Below, piece after piece: positions 50,941-60,296 of a stretch of DNA of 64,000 nucleotides. The position numbers were made by a program, and so were the translations under genes. This stretch comes from DAOMFB01 sp963801475 (GTDB taxonomy: Bacteria; Acidobacteriota; Thermoanaerobaculia; UBA5066), in contig CAWDEX010000002.1 in the NCBI GenBank assembly GCA_963801475.1, forward strand, positions 558,001 to 622,000, given 5' to 3'. Within the stretch, counting starts at the first letter, position 1. Each line of letters starts with the position of its first letter. Under the pieces are notes generated by a model, which ran no database searches, was not told the origin of the DNA, and was given only the letters and a program-made list of their open reading frames with translations.

Positions 50941-53145
50941 TCAGGGAAGGATCGTTTCCTGCCACGCGTTGATGAATCGCCCGGCCGGATCGAACCGGTC
51001 GCGGATCCGGCGCCACTCTTCGTACCGTTTGTAGTTGGCGAGGACGCGGCCCTTCTCCACGCCCGGCATCAGCTGGCCCCAGTGGAACCGGACGTTCTCC
51101 GTCCCCAGCTCCTCCCGGAGGGCCGCGTCGTAGGCCCGGATCAGTTCGCGGGTCCATCTGGTCTTTCCGGCGAAGATCAGTTCGAAGGCGCAGACGTCTT
51201 CGGGGTTTCCGAGCATCGCCCGCGAGCCGTGGACGAACCGCAGCGAGATCGGCCCGGTCTGGTAGATCCCCTTGGGCGCCATCTCCCGCGCCACGCGCCG
51301 GATGATCTCGATCGCCCGGATGTAAAGATCGTCCCGGAGCGGGACGAAGATCGTCCCCGAGAGGCTGGGGATGGCGTTCTGGCCGTCCCCGATGTTGAAG
51401 ACCCGATAGCTCCGATGGAGGTAACCGGGGTTCTTCAGGCCGTTCATCGCGCTGTTGACGAGGCCGGGCGTCAGCTCCGGAATGTTCTCCATGAGACTTT
51501 GCGCGACCCAGCCGATCCCTTCGTGGAAGTTCTCGCTGAACCAGACCACGCCGATCTCCCGGCGGTACGGGCGCGGGGTCCCATGGAGGCGGAAGAGATT
51601 CCGCTCGGGCCGCTCGCGGAGGACGGAGGGCTCCTCGATCACGAGGGGGGTGGGCTGGCGGGAAGTCACGATGATCTTCTCGCCGAGGGGATTCATCAGG
51701 AGCTCCAGGTGATAGGCCGGAAAGGGGTGTCCGGAGAACCCGAGGCCGGACCAGGGAGACGCCCAGGGGGGCACCGTCACGCCATCGAACAGGTAATAGA
51801 TGCCGCCGCCATGAAGGGTCGCGAGGACGGTGTCGATCGGCTCGGAGGTCCTCACTTCCTTGAGGTAGAAACAGTCACGCGCCTCGACCACGAGCGAGCG
51901 GACGACCCCCATCGTCCCGATGTGGATGAGAACCGCCTCGAAGACGTCGTCCTCCTGGATGAGGCGCGCGTTCGGGTGCGACAGGGCGAACGCCGCGAGG
52001 TCGGTGGGGCCGTCTCGCGGCTCCACGCGAAGCACTTCGCCCGTGCCCGTGACGAGGTCGAGGCTCCGGACCATCTCTGCGAGGGGGCCGTGCGCGAGGA
52101 TCGAGCCGTGCGTCCCGGTGGGAAGGACTCCTCCCAGCGTCTGGCCGTCGTAGCCGCCCAGCGCACCGAAGGCCTTTCCGTATCGTTCCCAGAGGGTGTC
52201 GTTGATCTCGCGGATGACCGTTCCCGAGCCGATCCGGAAGAGGTCGTTCCTGAACGCCTCGGAAAGGTCCGCCCGGAGCGTCCCGTCCTCGGCGGCCGGC
52301 TCGAGGCAGCGCATTCCTTCCGGATGGATGTACGCGCCGTCGCTCGCTGCCACCTCCGACCAGGAGTGCCGCGATCCTCCGGCCTTGACCTTCAGTGCTT
52401 CCGGCTGCTGGTTCAGCCACGTCAGGAGCCGCCCGACCTCCGCCTCGTCGAGGCCCGGCCGGAAGGCCCAGTGAGGGGTCCAGTCGTCGCCGGCCACGTT
52501 CTCGAGGCCCTGGGCGACGACCCAGGGAAGGCCGGTGTCCTCGGCCGGCGGCTCGTCGACGAGAAAAGGGTCCCTCCCGAGCCGGAAGCTTCTTGTCGAG
52601 GCGGGCGCCGGGACGAGCTTGTCGCTCGCGTCCCGTCCGAGCTCGACGAGACGGAATCTCCCGGCCTCCCGAAGCAGCGATCCGGTTCGCCCCTCGGCGT
52701 CGACGAGCCACGCTTCCGGTCGTTCCGCCGAGCCGCCGAACGGAAAGCCCGGGACGACCACCTGGCTTAGGGAGAAGCCCGAGCCGTCCGGCAAGGGGTA
52801 GTCGTAGACGATGAAACCCCCGAGAAACGGCCTCACGAAAAAGGCGGACGGGCGACGGCCCCTCTCGTCCCGCTCCTTCCCGATCGCCCCGAGCGCGGCC
52901 GTCAGGGTCGGAAACGGCGGGGAAAGTAGGTCCGACGGGGCGAGGGTTCGCTTCTTCGAGAGGAAAGGTCTCCAGGTCAGCGTCGCGGGAGGAGGCGTGA
53001 CCCCCCCGATCGAAAGGGCGCGGCAGCCGCCGGGATCCGCCGAGGCCGGGCCGTCCGCGACCGCCGCGCACAGGGCGAGGACGCCGGCGGCGAGATCCGG
53101 CCGCCGCGGCCGGGACCTCGCAAGCTCACCTAAGCGCCGCGGCAT
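50941..53145 (-). CDS. FAD-linked oxidase (ALO/VAO-type) with N-terminal extension
   Basis: A 734-aa protein. The ATG at 53145 has AAGGGG seven bases upstream and overlaps the CHAP gene by 20 bp. A basic N-terminus followed by a hydrophobic core and ASADPGG suggests a signal peptide, possibly Tat-like because of paired arginines. About 180 residues of unknown type precede the FAD domain, which is marked by KVKAGGSRHSWSEVAASDG, ALGGYDGQTLGGVLPTGTHG and the AEMVRSLDLVTG segment. The C-terminal catalytic half ends RIRDRFDPAGRFINAWQ, as in D-arabinono-lactone-oxidase-like enzymes. Substrate unknown. Confidence 0.82.
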   Translation of the reverse strand: MPRRLGELARSRPRRPDLAAGVLALCAAVADGPASADPGGCRALSIGGVTPPPATLTWRPFLSKKRTLAPSDLLSPPFPTLTAALGAIGKERDERGRRPSAFFVRPFLGGFIVYDYPLPDGSGFSLSQVVVPGFPFGGSAERPEAWLVDAEGRTGSLLREAGRFRLVELGRDASDKLVPAPASTRSFRLGRDPFLVDEPPAEDTGLPWVVAQGLENVAGDDWTPHWAFRPGLDEAEVGRLLTWLNQQPEALKVKAGGSRHSWSEVAASDGAYIHPEGMRCLEPAAEDGTLRADLSEAFRNDLFRIGSGTVIREINDTLWERYGKAFGALGGYDGQTLGGVLPTGTHGSILAHGPLAEMVRSLDLVTGTGEVLRVEPRDGPTDLAAFALSHPNARLIQEDDVFEAVLIHIGTMGVVRSLVVEARDCFYLKEVRTSEPIDTVLATLHGGGIYYLFDGVTVPPWASPWSGLGFSGHPFPAYHLELLMNPLGEKIIVTSRQPTPLVIEEPSVLRERPERNLFRLHGTPRPYRREIGVVWFSENFHEGIGWVAQSLMENIPELTPGLVNSAMNGLKNPGYLHRSYRVFNIGDGQNAIPSLSGTIFVPLRDDLYIRAIEIIRRVAREMAPKGIYQTGPISLRFVHGSRAMLGNPEDVCAFELIFAGKTRWTRELIRAYDAALREELGTENVRFHWGQLMPGVEKGRVLANYKRYEEWRRIRDRFDPAGRFINAWQETILP

Positions 53146-53923
53146 CCAGGAACCCCTTGTTGATCGAGGCGACCTTTCGGCCGTTCGGCCCGGTGCGGCG
53201 GAAGACGCCGACCCCTTCGCGCGAGCCGCCGTCATTCGTGTTCCCTTCGATCGTCGTCAGGACGCCGGAGGCGACCGACTCGACGAGGCCGACGTGGCCG
53301 AAGCCGCCGCCGGTCGCGAGGACGAAAACCTGCCCGGGGCCAACGAGCGAGGGCGTCGCTTTCGCCTCGAGGGCGCTGATCTGCCGGGCTCCGGCGGCGC
53401 CCGCGCCGCGCCAGAGGGCGAGGGCCCCGGCAGTCCTCGGAAGGGGATTGGCTCTTCCGGTGGCCGCCGCGCCCTTCCCGAAGCACCAGTAGACGAACGC
53501 GGCGCACCAGGCGTAAACGCCGCCGGCGGGGTCGAGGCCGACGGCGCGGAGGTACTCGTCGACGCGCTCTCCGCGGTTCGATCCCGGGGGGGTTTCCATG
53601 ACGCCGACCTCGCCGCCGGCTGCCGCGAGCGTCGCCGCGAGGAGCGGCGGAACGGGACGCGGCGGCTGCGGCGGAGCGTCGGGAAAGAGCGCGGCCCAGG
53701 TGATGGGGCCGACGACGCCGTCCACTTTCAGTGGCGTCCCGTTCGCGTCGGGAAAGCGGGCCTGGAAGAGCCTCACGGCGGCCGCGGTCCGGGTCTCGAA
53801 GGCGCCGCTCACGGGTATCGGCCCGCAGCCGGCCTCGTTCAGTCGCCGCTGGATCTCGCGGACGAGCGTGGCGTTCCTCTCGCCGGCCTTCACGATCCGG
53901 CCGGGGAAGGGGCGGGCGCTCAC
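53126..53923 (-). CDS. Peptidoglycan-binding CHAP/NlpC-type amidase
   Basis: A 265-aa protein starting at the GTG that overlaps the stop of the giant membrane gene (GTGA). Residues ~15-75 are a peptidoglycan-binding type 1 domain (LVREIQRRLNEAGCGPIPVS, AVRLFQARFPDANG, DGVVGPITWAALFP). Then a CHAP-type catalytic domain: AWCAAFVYWCF with a candidate Cys nucleophile, GGFGHVGLVES with the His, and EGNTNDGG with the Asn. Such enzymes cut peptidoglycan peptides or amides. No signal peptide is visible, so release by lysis, phage-like export or eCIS loading must be considered. Confidence 0.85.
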   Translation of the reverse strand: MSARPFPGRIVKAGERNATLVREIQRRLNEAGCGPIPVSGAFETRTAAAVRLFQARFPDANGTPLKVDGVVGPITWAALFPDAPPQPPRPVPPLLAATLAAAGGEVGVMETPPGSNRGERVDEYLRAVGLDPAGGVYAWCAAFVYWCFGKGAAATGRANPLPRTAGALALWRGAGAAGARQISALEAKATPSLVGPGQVFVLATGGGFGHVGLVESVASGVLTTIEGNTNDGGSREGVGVFRRTGPNGRKVASINKGFLDAAALR

Positions 53924-56900
53924 TTGACCACCCGGGAGAGGCCGTCGATCAGGGACGAGAAGCCGGTCTGGACCTCGGGGATTCGCGTGGCGACGACCGA
54001 GAGGATCGGAAGGAGTCCGAAGAGAACGATCCGGAGGACGAACGACAGATCCCAGTTGATCTTCCCCGCCTGCGTCCGCGCGACGCGGCTCAGGATCTCG
54101 TCTCGGTCCATCTGGAAGAACGATCCGACGGTCAGGAACGCCAGGAGGACGATGAAGCAGATGAGGAAGCCGACGAGGAAGCGGGCCGGCTGGAACGGGT
54201 AGGCCGTGACGGCGACGAAGAGGAGGAGCCCCGAGACCACGAAGGTCGAGAGGAGATTCCGGAGGTGGAGGAAGATGTAGGCGACGTAGATGACGAGGTG
54301 GCTCGCGAGGAACTCCTCGGCCTCGCGAAGCCACGCAGCCGCCGGTTGGTCGAGGGCTCGCTTCTCGGTCGAGCTCTCGGCCGGCGCCGGGCCGCTTCCC
54401 TTCCCCGGGAGAGGCGGGTCCCACGGGAGCGGCTTCGTCCGCCAGTAGGGGTCGAGGATCGGCTGGAGCATCCGCGAGAGGTAGCCGACCCAGCCGGCGG
54501 TCTGCGCGCGCGCCTTCCAGGTCGAGAGGAGCCGGTTGCTGAACCGCCGCATCCGCCCCGAGAAGTAGATCCGGAGGGTGTGGAGGTTTCCGAGCGCCTG
54601 AATCACCCGCGTGGCCTCGGTATCCCGGAGCCCGAAGTCCCGCGCGAGCCCCGGCCGGGCCGCGGGGAACCCGGCCTCGAGAAGTCGCCAGAGGTGGAGC
54701 AGGCGGCCGAAGTCGGGAAGCGAGATGAACCGGCCGAAGGCCCTGGGCCCGACGGCTTCGGCGAGCCGGCGCGGGACCCGGTCGAAGGCGTCGACCATCG
54801 GGTGCGCGGCGAGGAACCGGAGAAACGTCTGAAGGCGCCGCCAGAGGACGACGTAGCGCGCGGCCGTGAAGAGCGTGCCGAGGCAGGCGAAGAGGAAGGT
54901 GAGGCGGAAGAGGCTCTGGTACGGCTCGGTCTCGGAGGCGTAGCTCAGGCGCGTCAGGAGCCAGACGACGAGCAGGCCGAAGACGACGGTGACGAGCGCC
55001 GACAGGACCGGGCTGACCCAGATCTGACGGAGCGTCCGGAGAATGTGCCGCTCCAGGGCCTCGGCGCCGCCGAGGTCCGACGTCTTCCGGCCGACGAGGG
55101 CGGGCCCGAAGCCCCCCCACTCGTCGAACGTCAGCCGGCGGAGATGGCAGAAGGCGAGCAGGGCGCAGGCGGCGAGAAGAAGAACGACCGGCACGAGGAT
55201 CGAGAGCCCGCTCGCGGGATTCGTCAGCCGCTCGAAGAGGAGAAGCCCGGCCAGAAGGTCGCGCGGCCAGGCGTACCAGACGGTCACCCCGAGCGCGAAG
55301 GCGATCAGGAGGATGAGCGCCGCCCCGGAGATCGACTCGAAGGTCGACCGGATCCGTCCCACGAGAAAGGGGTTGCCTCCCCGCCCGAAGACGGCGGAGA
55401 GCTCCGCGCGCCGGACCGGATGGTGGCGGAATCGTTCGGCGACGCGGAACAGGAGCCGTCCCTCGCGTCCGAGCGCGAGAAGAAAGACGCGGACGGTCGT
55501 GGCGGCGAGAGCCACAAGGGAGAGAAGGACGCCGGCCAGGTAGAAGAGAGCGCCTCCCGACAGGCCGTAGAGTGCGGTCGCGCCATCCCGGAGCGCGAGA
55601 CGGAACGGCACGAAGAATGCGCTCGTGGCCAGGATCTGGACGAGGAGGAGCGGGACGAAGAGGAGGAGCAGGTAGAGGTCCTTCCGGAAACGGGCCCGCT
55701 TCTCGTCGTCAAGCCTCAGCTGTGCGAGAACGGGGTTGTCGGGGAGGCGCATCTCCTTGCGGAGGAGGTCGGGCCGGAGTGGCGCGGAGTCGAGTGGCAC
55801 CGGGTCCTCCCGGTGGTTCGCCACCGCGAAGGCCGTGGAGAGCCCGAGCGAGAGGAGGGAGAGGAGCCCGAGAAAGAAGTGCGAGAGCCGGGACGTCGAA
55901 AGACGCTGGTCGTGCCGGTCGAGGACCTTCCCGAACGGTTCGGCGGCCGGCCCGCGCGAGCGTACGTAGAGGTAGGCCTCCTCGTCCGAATAGTCCGAGA
56001 GGGCGGCGAGCGGCCAGACCGAGGCGTTCCCGACGACCGAGAGCCAGAGCGGCGGACGGTTCCGGACGACGTCTTCCGCGCGCGGGCTGAAGAGCTGCGG
56101 AAAGGGCGGGCCGTACTCCACGAGCGCGTCGTCTCGTCCGACGAGGACGAGGGCGGCGTTGAAGAGGCCTTCGGCCGCTCCGCTGGGGAACTGGAAGAAC
56201 TCGGTCGGCGTGGCGTCGGGCGTCCAGGTCTGGTTCCGGTTGTAGAGGGGGTAGGTCGAGGCGACGAGCATTCCCCGCAGGAAGGGGACGTACTTCGGGT
56301 GGGACAGGAGGAGGTCGCTCTCGGTCGTGAAGAGCGTCACCCCCGGGCAGTTCAGCGCGAGCTGGCGCGCGAGGAAGAGCTTGTCCCTCACATCGCTGGC
56401 GACGATCCCGACGTACTGGATCCGGAGCCGGGAGAGCGTCGCGAAGATGGCGGCGAGCGACAGCTCGTCCGAGGCGTTCGTGAGGTCCGACACGGAGGGG
56501 ACGGCGTCGCGGCGCCGCCCCGCGTCCTCGAGCGAGAGATCGAGCGTGGTGCGCGGGCCTGCAAGGGCTCCCGTGCCGTCGCCGAAGGGCTGGAGGAGCT
56601 TGTCGCGCTCGTAGGCGGCGCGGAGCTGCGAGATGTGCATCGGAAAGACGATCGAGGTGCGCGGCTCACGGAGAGGCGCCGACGGAGACGCCTCCGGGGC
56701 GTCCCTCTCCGTCTTCTGGCCGTACGCGGTGTTCGACTCGGTCAGCAGGGCCACGAAGTTGAAGTCGACGCCGAGATCCGCGAGATAGCGGTAGAAGCGC
56801 TCCGTCGAGACGTGGTCCGGAATCACCGTGGCGTTGAAGGTCGCGCGAAGCCCCGTCGTCGCGTCGGCAAAATCGAGGACCCTTTTGTTCGCGGCACGGG

Positions 56901-57684
56901 TAGCGCTCCCGGAGACGATCGTCACGGTGGCCGGGCCCGCGGAGCGGGCCCAGCTCTGGAGCGTGAGGCGGAGGGAGTAGGCCGAGCCCGAGAAGAAGGG
57001 GCCGAGAAGGGAGATCTTCGGCGGATCGGAATCCCCGCCGGCGGCGTGCTCGGCGATGATCCGGGCCTCGTCGAGGGCGAGCGTCAGCGAGGCTCGCTTG
57101 ACGCCGGAGATCGGCGTCTCGCTGACGAGGTAGACGACGAGGAGGCGGACGTCCGGATCGTCGCCGGGGCGGGCGGGGGGACGGACCCGCCGGAAGATCA
57201 GGACGCCCGGGAGGCGTTCGCGCCCCGGACGCCGCGCGGCGACCGCACTGCCTCCCCGCGGAGCGCGGTCCGTCCAGGGCAGCGTGTAGCGGTCGAGGAG
57301 GTAGTCGTTCACGCGGACGGCCCGCTGCAGGGCGTCAAGCGTCCGGTCGAAGGCGTAGTCGAGGATCGAGTCGACGGGATCGGGAACCGTGACGACGAGG
57401 GCCGAGACGGGGATGGCCGCTTCATCGAGCCGGAGGAGGACGCCCTTCAGGGACCGGGAGTCGGCTCTCTCCGCGGGAGGAAGAAACCAGGTCAGAAGGG
57501 GCGCCGCGATCTCCGGGACGCTCTCCGAAGGTACGACGGTCGGGGACGGCGCCGGCGTGGGCGTTGGGACTGCGGCGGCCTCGCTCGCCTTCGGGGCCTT
57601 TCGGCCTCCCGCAATGGGGACCGCGAAGATGCTGGCGATCGCCAGGAAGAGGACGGCCAGAAGGCTGTTGTTCCGGTCCGTCAC
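53920..57684 (-). CDS. Giant membrane protein with PBP1-like extracytoplasmic domain
   Basis: A 1254-aa protein. An N-terminal helix (LLAVLFLAIASIFAVPIAG) anchors a ~570-residue region that reads like a type-1 periplasmic-binding/receptor fold: ISLLGPFFSGSAYSLRLTLQ, IVFPMHISQLRAAYERDK, LSRLRIQYVGIVASDVRDKL, and GMLVASTYPLYNRNQTWTPD. From about residue 610 there are roughly ten membrane helices in two groups (for example LYLLLLFVPLLLVQILATSA, LILLIAFALGVTVWYAWP). A cytoplasmic helical part lies between. No family recognised. It overlaps the patatin gene and the CHAP gene by 4 bp on each side, so all three are translated together. It may be a receptor, transporter or scaffold for its neighbours. 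Confidence 0.8.
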   Translation of the reverse strand: MTDRNNSLLAVLFLAIASIFAVPIAGGRKAPKASEAAAVPTPTPAPSPTVVPSESVPEIAAPLLTWFLPPAERADSRSLKGVLLRLDEAAIPVSALVVTVPDPVDSILDYAFDRTLDALQRAVRVNDYLLDRYTLPWTDRAPRGGSAVAARRPGRERLPGVLIFRRVRPPARPGDDPDVRLLVVYLVSETPISGVKRASLTLALDEARIIAEHAAGGDSDPPKISLLGPFFSGSAYSLRLTLQSWARSAGPATVTIVSGSATRAANKRVLDFADATTGLRATFNATVIPDHVSTERFYRYLADLGVDFNFVALLTESNTAYGQKTERDAPEASPSAPLREPRTSIVFPMHISQLRAAYERDKLLQPFGDGTGALAGPRTTLDLSLEDAGRRRDAVPSVSDLTNASDELSLAAIFATLSRLRIQYVGIVASDVRDKLFLARQLALNCPGVTLFTTESDLLLSHPKYVPFLRGMLVASTYPLYNRNQTWTPDATPTEFFQFPSGAAEGLFNAALVLVGRDDALVEYGPPFPQLFSPRAEDVVRNRPPLWLSVVGNASVWPLAALSDYSDEEAYLYVRSRGPAAEPFGKVLDRHDQRLSTSRLSHFFLGLLSLLSLGLSTAFAVANHREDPVPLDSAPLRPDLLRKEMRLPDNPVLAQLRLDDEKRARFRKDLYLLLLFVPLLLVQILATSAFFVPFRLALRDGATALYGLSGGALFYLAGVLLSLVALAATTVRVFLLALGREGRLLFRVAERFRHHPVRRAELSAVFGRGGNPFLVGRIRSTFESISGAALILLIAFALGVTVWYAWPRDLLAGLLLFERLTNPASGLSILVPVVLLLAACALLAFCHLRRLTFDEWGGFGPALVGRKTSDLGGAEALERHILRTLRQIWVSPVLSALVTVVFGLLVVWLLTRLSYASETEPYQSLFRLTFLFACLGTLFTAARYVVLWRRLQTFLRFLAAHPMVDAFDRVPRRLAEAVGPRAFGRFISLPDFGRLLHLWRLLEAGFPAARPGLARDFGLRDTEATRVIQALGNLHTLRIYFSGRMRRFSNRLLSTWKARAQTAGWVGYLSRMLQPILDPYWRTKPLPWDPPLPGKGSGPAPAESSTEKRALDQPAAAWLREAEEFLASHLVIYVAYIFLHLRNLLSTFVVSGLLLFVAVTAYPFQPARFLVGFLICFIVLLAFLTVGSFFQMDRDEILSRVARTQAGKINWDLSFVLRIVLFGLLPILSVVATRIPEVQTGFSSLIDGLSRVVK

Positions 57685-60284
57685 GCGGTCTTCCCAGCGG
57701 ACGGCGCCGGCCCGAGGAGGGTTTCGGGGGAAAGGGGACGGCCGCCGAGCGATTCACAGAAGGTCGAGCCGACAACCTCGCCCAGCTTCCGGTAGCTTTC
57801 CCACTGCGCCTCGTCGAAGAACTGGTCGCTCGTCGGTTCCTGCGGGAACTTCTCGTGCCCGGCACGGTACTCGAGAAGGTCGAGCGGCTCGTCACCGATC
57901 AGCGTCGGCTTCAGCACGACGAGGACCCCGCGGCTCCCGTCCGGGTAGCTGATCCGGGCGAGGGCGGCGTGCTTCCGGGCGAAGCCGTTCGCCGGGTCCC
58001 GGCGCAGATCCGGCAGCGGGCCGAAGAAGCGCCCCGCCGGGTCGTCGGTGAGGTCCTCGCCCGACAGGAGGGAGATCTCCGTCTGGAAGTCGAGCCGCGC
58101 CTTCCGGACGAGGTTGGCCAGGTCGCCGAACTGCTCGTCGGGGTCGGCGCCGTCGTCGCAGAGGACGATGAGCGGCACCCGGCGGCGGATCAGCTCGTAA
58201 CAGGCGGTGTTCTCGAAGTGGCCGCCGTCCGAGATGTACCAGCGGCGCGAGTTCGGGCCCGGGAAGCGGGCGAGGAACTCGTCGAGGAGGTGCATCTGGA
58301 CCGGGAGGAGACGCGCGAGGAGGAGGTGCGCCTGCCCGGACCACGTCGGTGCCGACCGCCCGGCCCGGGCGGCCGGGTCGATTCCCGAGTCCCACCAGTA
58401 GCCGAGGCGGACGTTGAAGACGCCGCAGAGGAGGCTGAGACCGAAGTTCGTTCGCGAGCCGAGTCCGGTCGAGAAGGCGGCCCCGGAGAGGGAGATCCAC
58501 GTCTCGATCGGGAGCGACTCGGCGAAGAGGAGGTCTCCGGCCGGCGGGGTGAAGATGGCATATTCGCTCCGGGACGCCTCGAGCGGCCTGAGACAGAACC
58601 GCCTCCACGTATCGGGGACGCGGAGCGCGTGCGACCGCTTTCCGGCGGAGAGGGCGAGCGGTCCGACGGCCATCGCCAGACCTTTTCGGTCCCGCTGTTC
58701 CACCTGGCTTTTTCCCGAGACCGTCTCGTTGAGCGTCACGTTGACGAGATGAAGCGGCCCGCCCGCCAGGTCGGGGCGGTACTCGTCGAGGCTGAGGCCG
58801 TCCGCCGAGAGCGGCTCGGTGACGTTCTCGCCTCGCCCCTTCCACCTCTCCGGATTCGACGCGCCGAGGTAGGCGCGCGCGAGGCGCGCGCCATAGAGCG
58901 CCTGGAGCGACGACTGGTTCAGGAAGGGGAGGGTCCGCCCGAAGAGAAGCGTCAGAGCGATGCCGAGAGGGAAGACCCAGGCGTAGACAGCTCCGGCGCC
59001 GGGCGACGGCGAGAGGGTTCCGAAGCCGGAGGCGACGCCGTACGAGAGAGCCGAGAAGCCGGTGAGAAGGGCCACGACGAGAGCGAGGGAAGCGATCCAC
59101 GCCATCGCCGAGGCCGGAAGAGAAAGCCGCTTCCCGGCGGCGTGCTCGGAAAGATACGTTGCCAGCTTCCGGCCGAAAAGGGCGAGAGCGCCGAGGCCCG
59201 AGGCGGAGAGGGCGCTCTTCCAGGCGCCGAAGGTCGCGACGACGTCGAAGCGGTTCCTCGCGAGAGAGGCATAGAGCGTGGCGCCGAAGGTATCGAGGAG
59301 GGCGAAGGCAAGGGTGCCGAGTGCCGCGATCAGTGTCCCTTTGAGCTGGCGCGAGAGCCGGTTGTTCCGGGCGAGGTCGTCGGGGGGATCCCCTGTCCTG
59401 GAGAAGAGAACCGCCACCGCGGCAATGACAGCGACGGATGCGAGGAATGAAACGTCCGTCGCGGGGACGAGCCCGGGGTTCGTCCACGAGACCAGAACAA
59501 GGGCGGACGTCGCGGCGAGGACGAACCAGCCCCCGACAACCGGGCGCCTGTACCACGGTGCGCCGGACGCTCCCTGCTGTCCGAGCCAGTAGGCCCAGCC
59601 GATCGGGATGGACAGAAAGAGAAAGACGAGGGCCGGAAGGGCGAGCCAGTCGCTCCAGAGGACACCCGCGGCCGCCGGCGAGAACGGAAATGCGCCGGCG
59701 CGGCGGAGAAGAACACGCACGCCGTGGGCGGCGAGGAAAAGCGTCAGGACGAGCGTCGCGAGGACGACATGGATCGAGACGGTGTTCCGGAGGACGACGG
59801 CTCCGGCGAGGAGGAGGTCTCCGGCACCGTTCGGCGAAAGGTACCGGCCGTTCTCCCGAAGGAAGGAAAGGGGCTTCGACCGCGGCTCGCTCAGGATCCG
59901 CTCGACGAGGTCGGTCGTCCTGAGCTTCGTGTCCGGGGACGGCCGGACGATCCGGGGCAGGGCGGCGCGTAGTTCCTCCTTCGGCCGGGTGTAGAGCCGG
60001 CCGAGGAAGGAGCCGACGTACCCGCCGCCGGAGACCGTCGAGAGGAAGTCGAACCGCCGGAGGAGGCCGTACCGCGCGAAGGCCTGCAGGACGCCGAGGG
60101 AGAAGGTCGCGCTCCGGATGCCACCGCCGGAGAGAGCGAGTCCGGCCTTCGGGCCACGCTCGTCGGGGATCCCGGCCGCGGCACGGCGGCGCGCGACGAG
60201 CCCGGCCTCGAGGGCCTCCAGCTCGTTCGGAATGGCGGGAAGGCTCCCGAGCGTCCCCGAGGGGAAGTCGTCGCGCCGGCTCAC
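57681..60284 (-). CDS. Patatin-like phospholipase with internal membrane helices
   Basis: An 867-aa protein. The patatin oxyanion motif is GLALSGGGIRSATFSLGVLQ (residues ~48-68), and the nucleophile elbow is STVSGGGY with Ser85. The catalytic Asp comes much later in YISDGGHFENTACYELI. Between them is an insertion of ~500 residues with about eight hydrophobic helices (HVVLATLVLTLFLAAHGV, LPALVFLFLSIPIGWAYW and others), so the active site is membrane-tethered. This arrangement is known for bacterial patatins but much larger than secreted ones such as ExoU. It should cleave acyl esters in phospholipids. It follows the metalloprotease by 12 bp. Confidence 0.9.
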   Translation of the reverse strand: MSRRDDFPSGTLGSLPAIPNELEALEAGLVARRRAAAGIPDERGPKAGLALSGGGIRSATFSLGVLQAFARYGLLRRFDFLSTVSGGGYVGSFLGRLYTRPKEELRAALPRIVRPSPDTKLRTTDLVERILSEPRSKPLSFLRENGRYLSPNGAGDLLLAGAVVLRNTVSIHVVLATLVLTLFLAAHGVRVLLRRAGAFPFSPAAAGVLWSDWLALPALVFLFLSIPIGWAYWLGQQGASGAPWYRRPVVGGWFVLAATSALVLVSWTNPGLVPATDVSFLASVAVIAAVAVLFSRTGDPPDDLARNNRLSRQLKGTLIAALGTLAFALLDTFGATLYASLARNRFDVVATFGAWKSALSASGLGALALFGRKLATYLSEHAAGKRLSLPASAMAWIASLALVVALLTGFSALSYGVASGFGTLSPSPGAGAVYAWVFPLGIALTLLFGRTLPFLNQSSLQALYGARLARAYLGASNPERWKGRGENVTEPLSADGLSLDEYRPDLAGGPLHLVNVTLNETVSGKSQVEQRDRKGLAMAVGPLALSAGKRSHALRVPDTWRRFCLRPLEASRSEYAIFTPPAGDLLFAESLPIETWISLSGAAFSTGLGSRTNFGLSLLCGVFNVRLGYWWDSGIDPAARAGRSAPTWSGQAHLLLARLLPVQMHLLDEFLARFPGPNSRRWYISDGGHFENTACYELIRRRVPLIVLCDDGADPDEQFGDLANLVRKARLDFQTEISLLSGEDLTDDPAGRFFGPLPDLRRDPANGFARKHAALARISYPDGSRGVLVVLKPTLIGDEPLDLLEYRAGHEKFPQEPTSDQFFDEAQWESYRKLGEVVGSTFCESLGGRPLSPETLLGPAPSAGKTA

Positions 60285-60296
60285 GACCCGCTCCGG

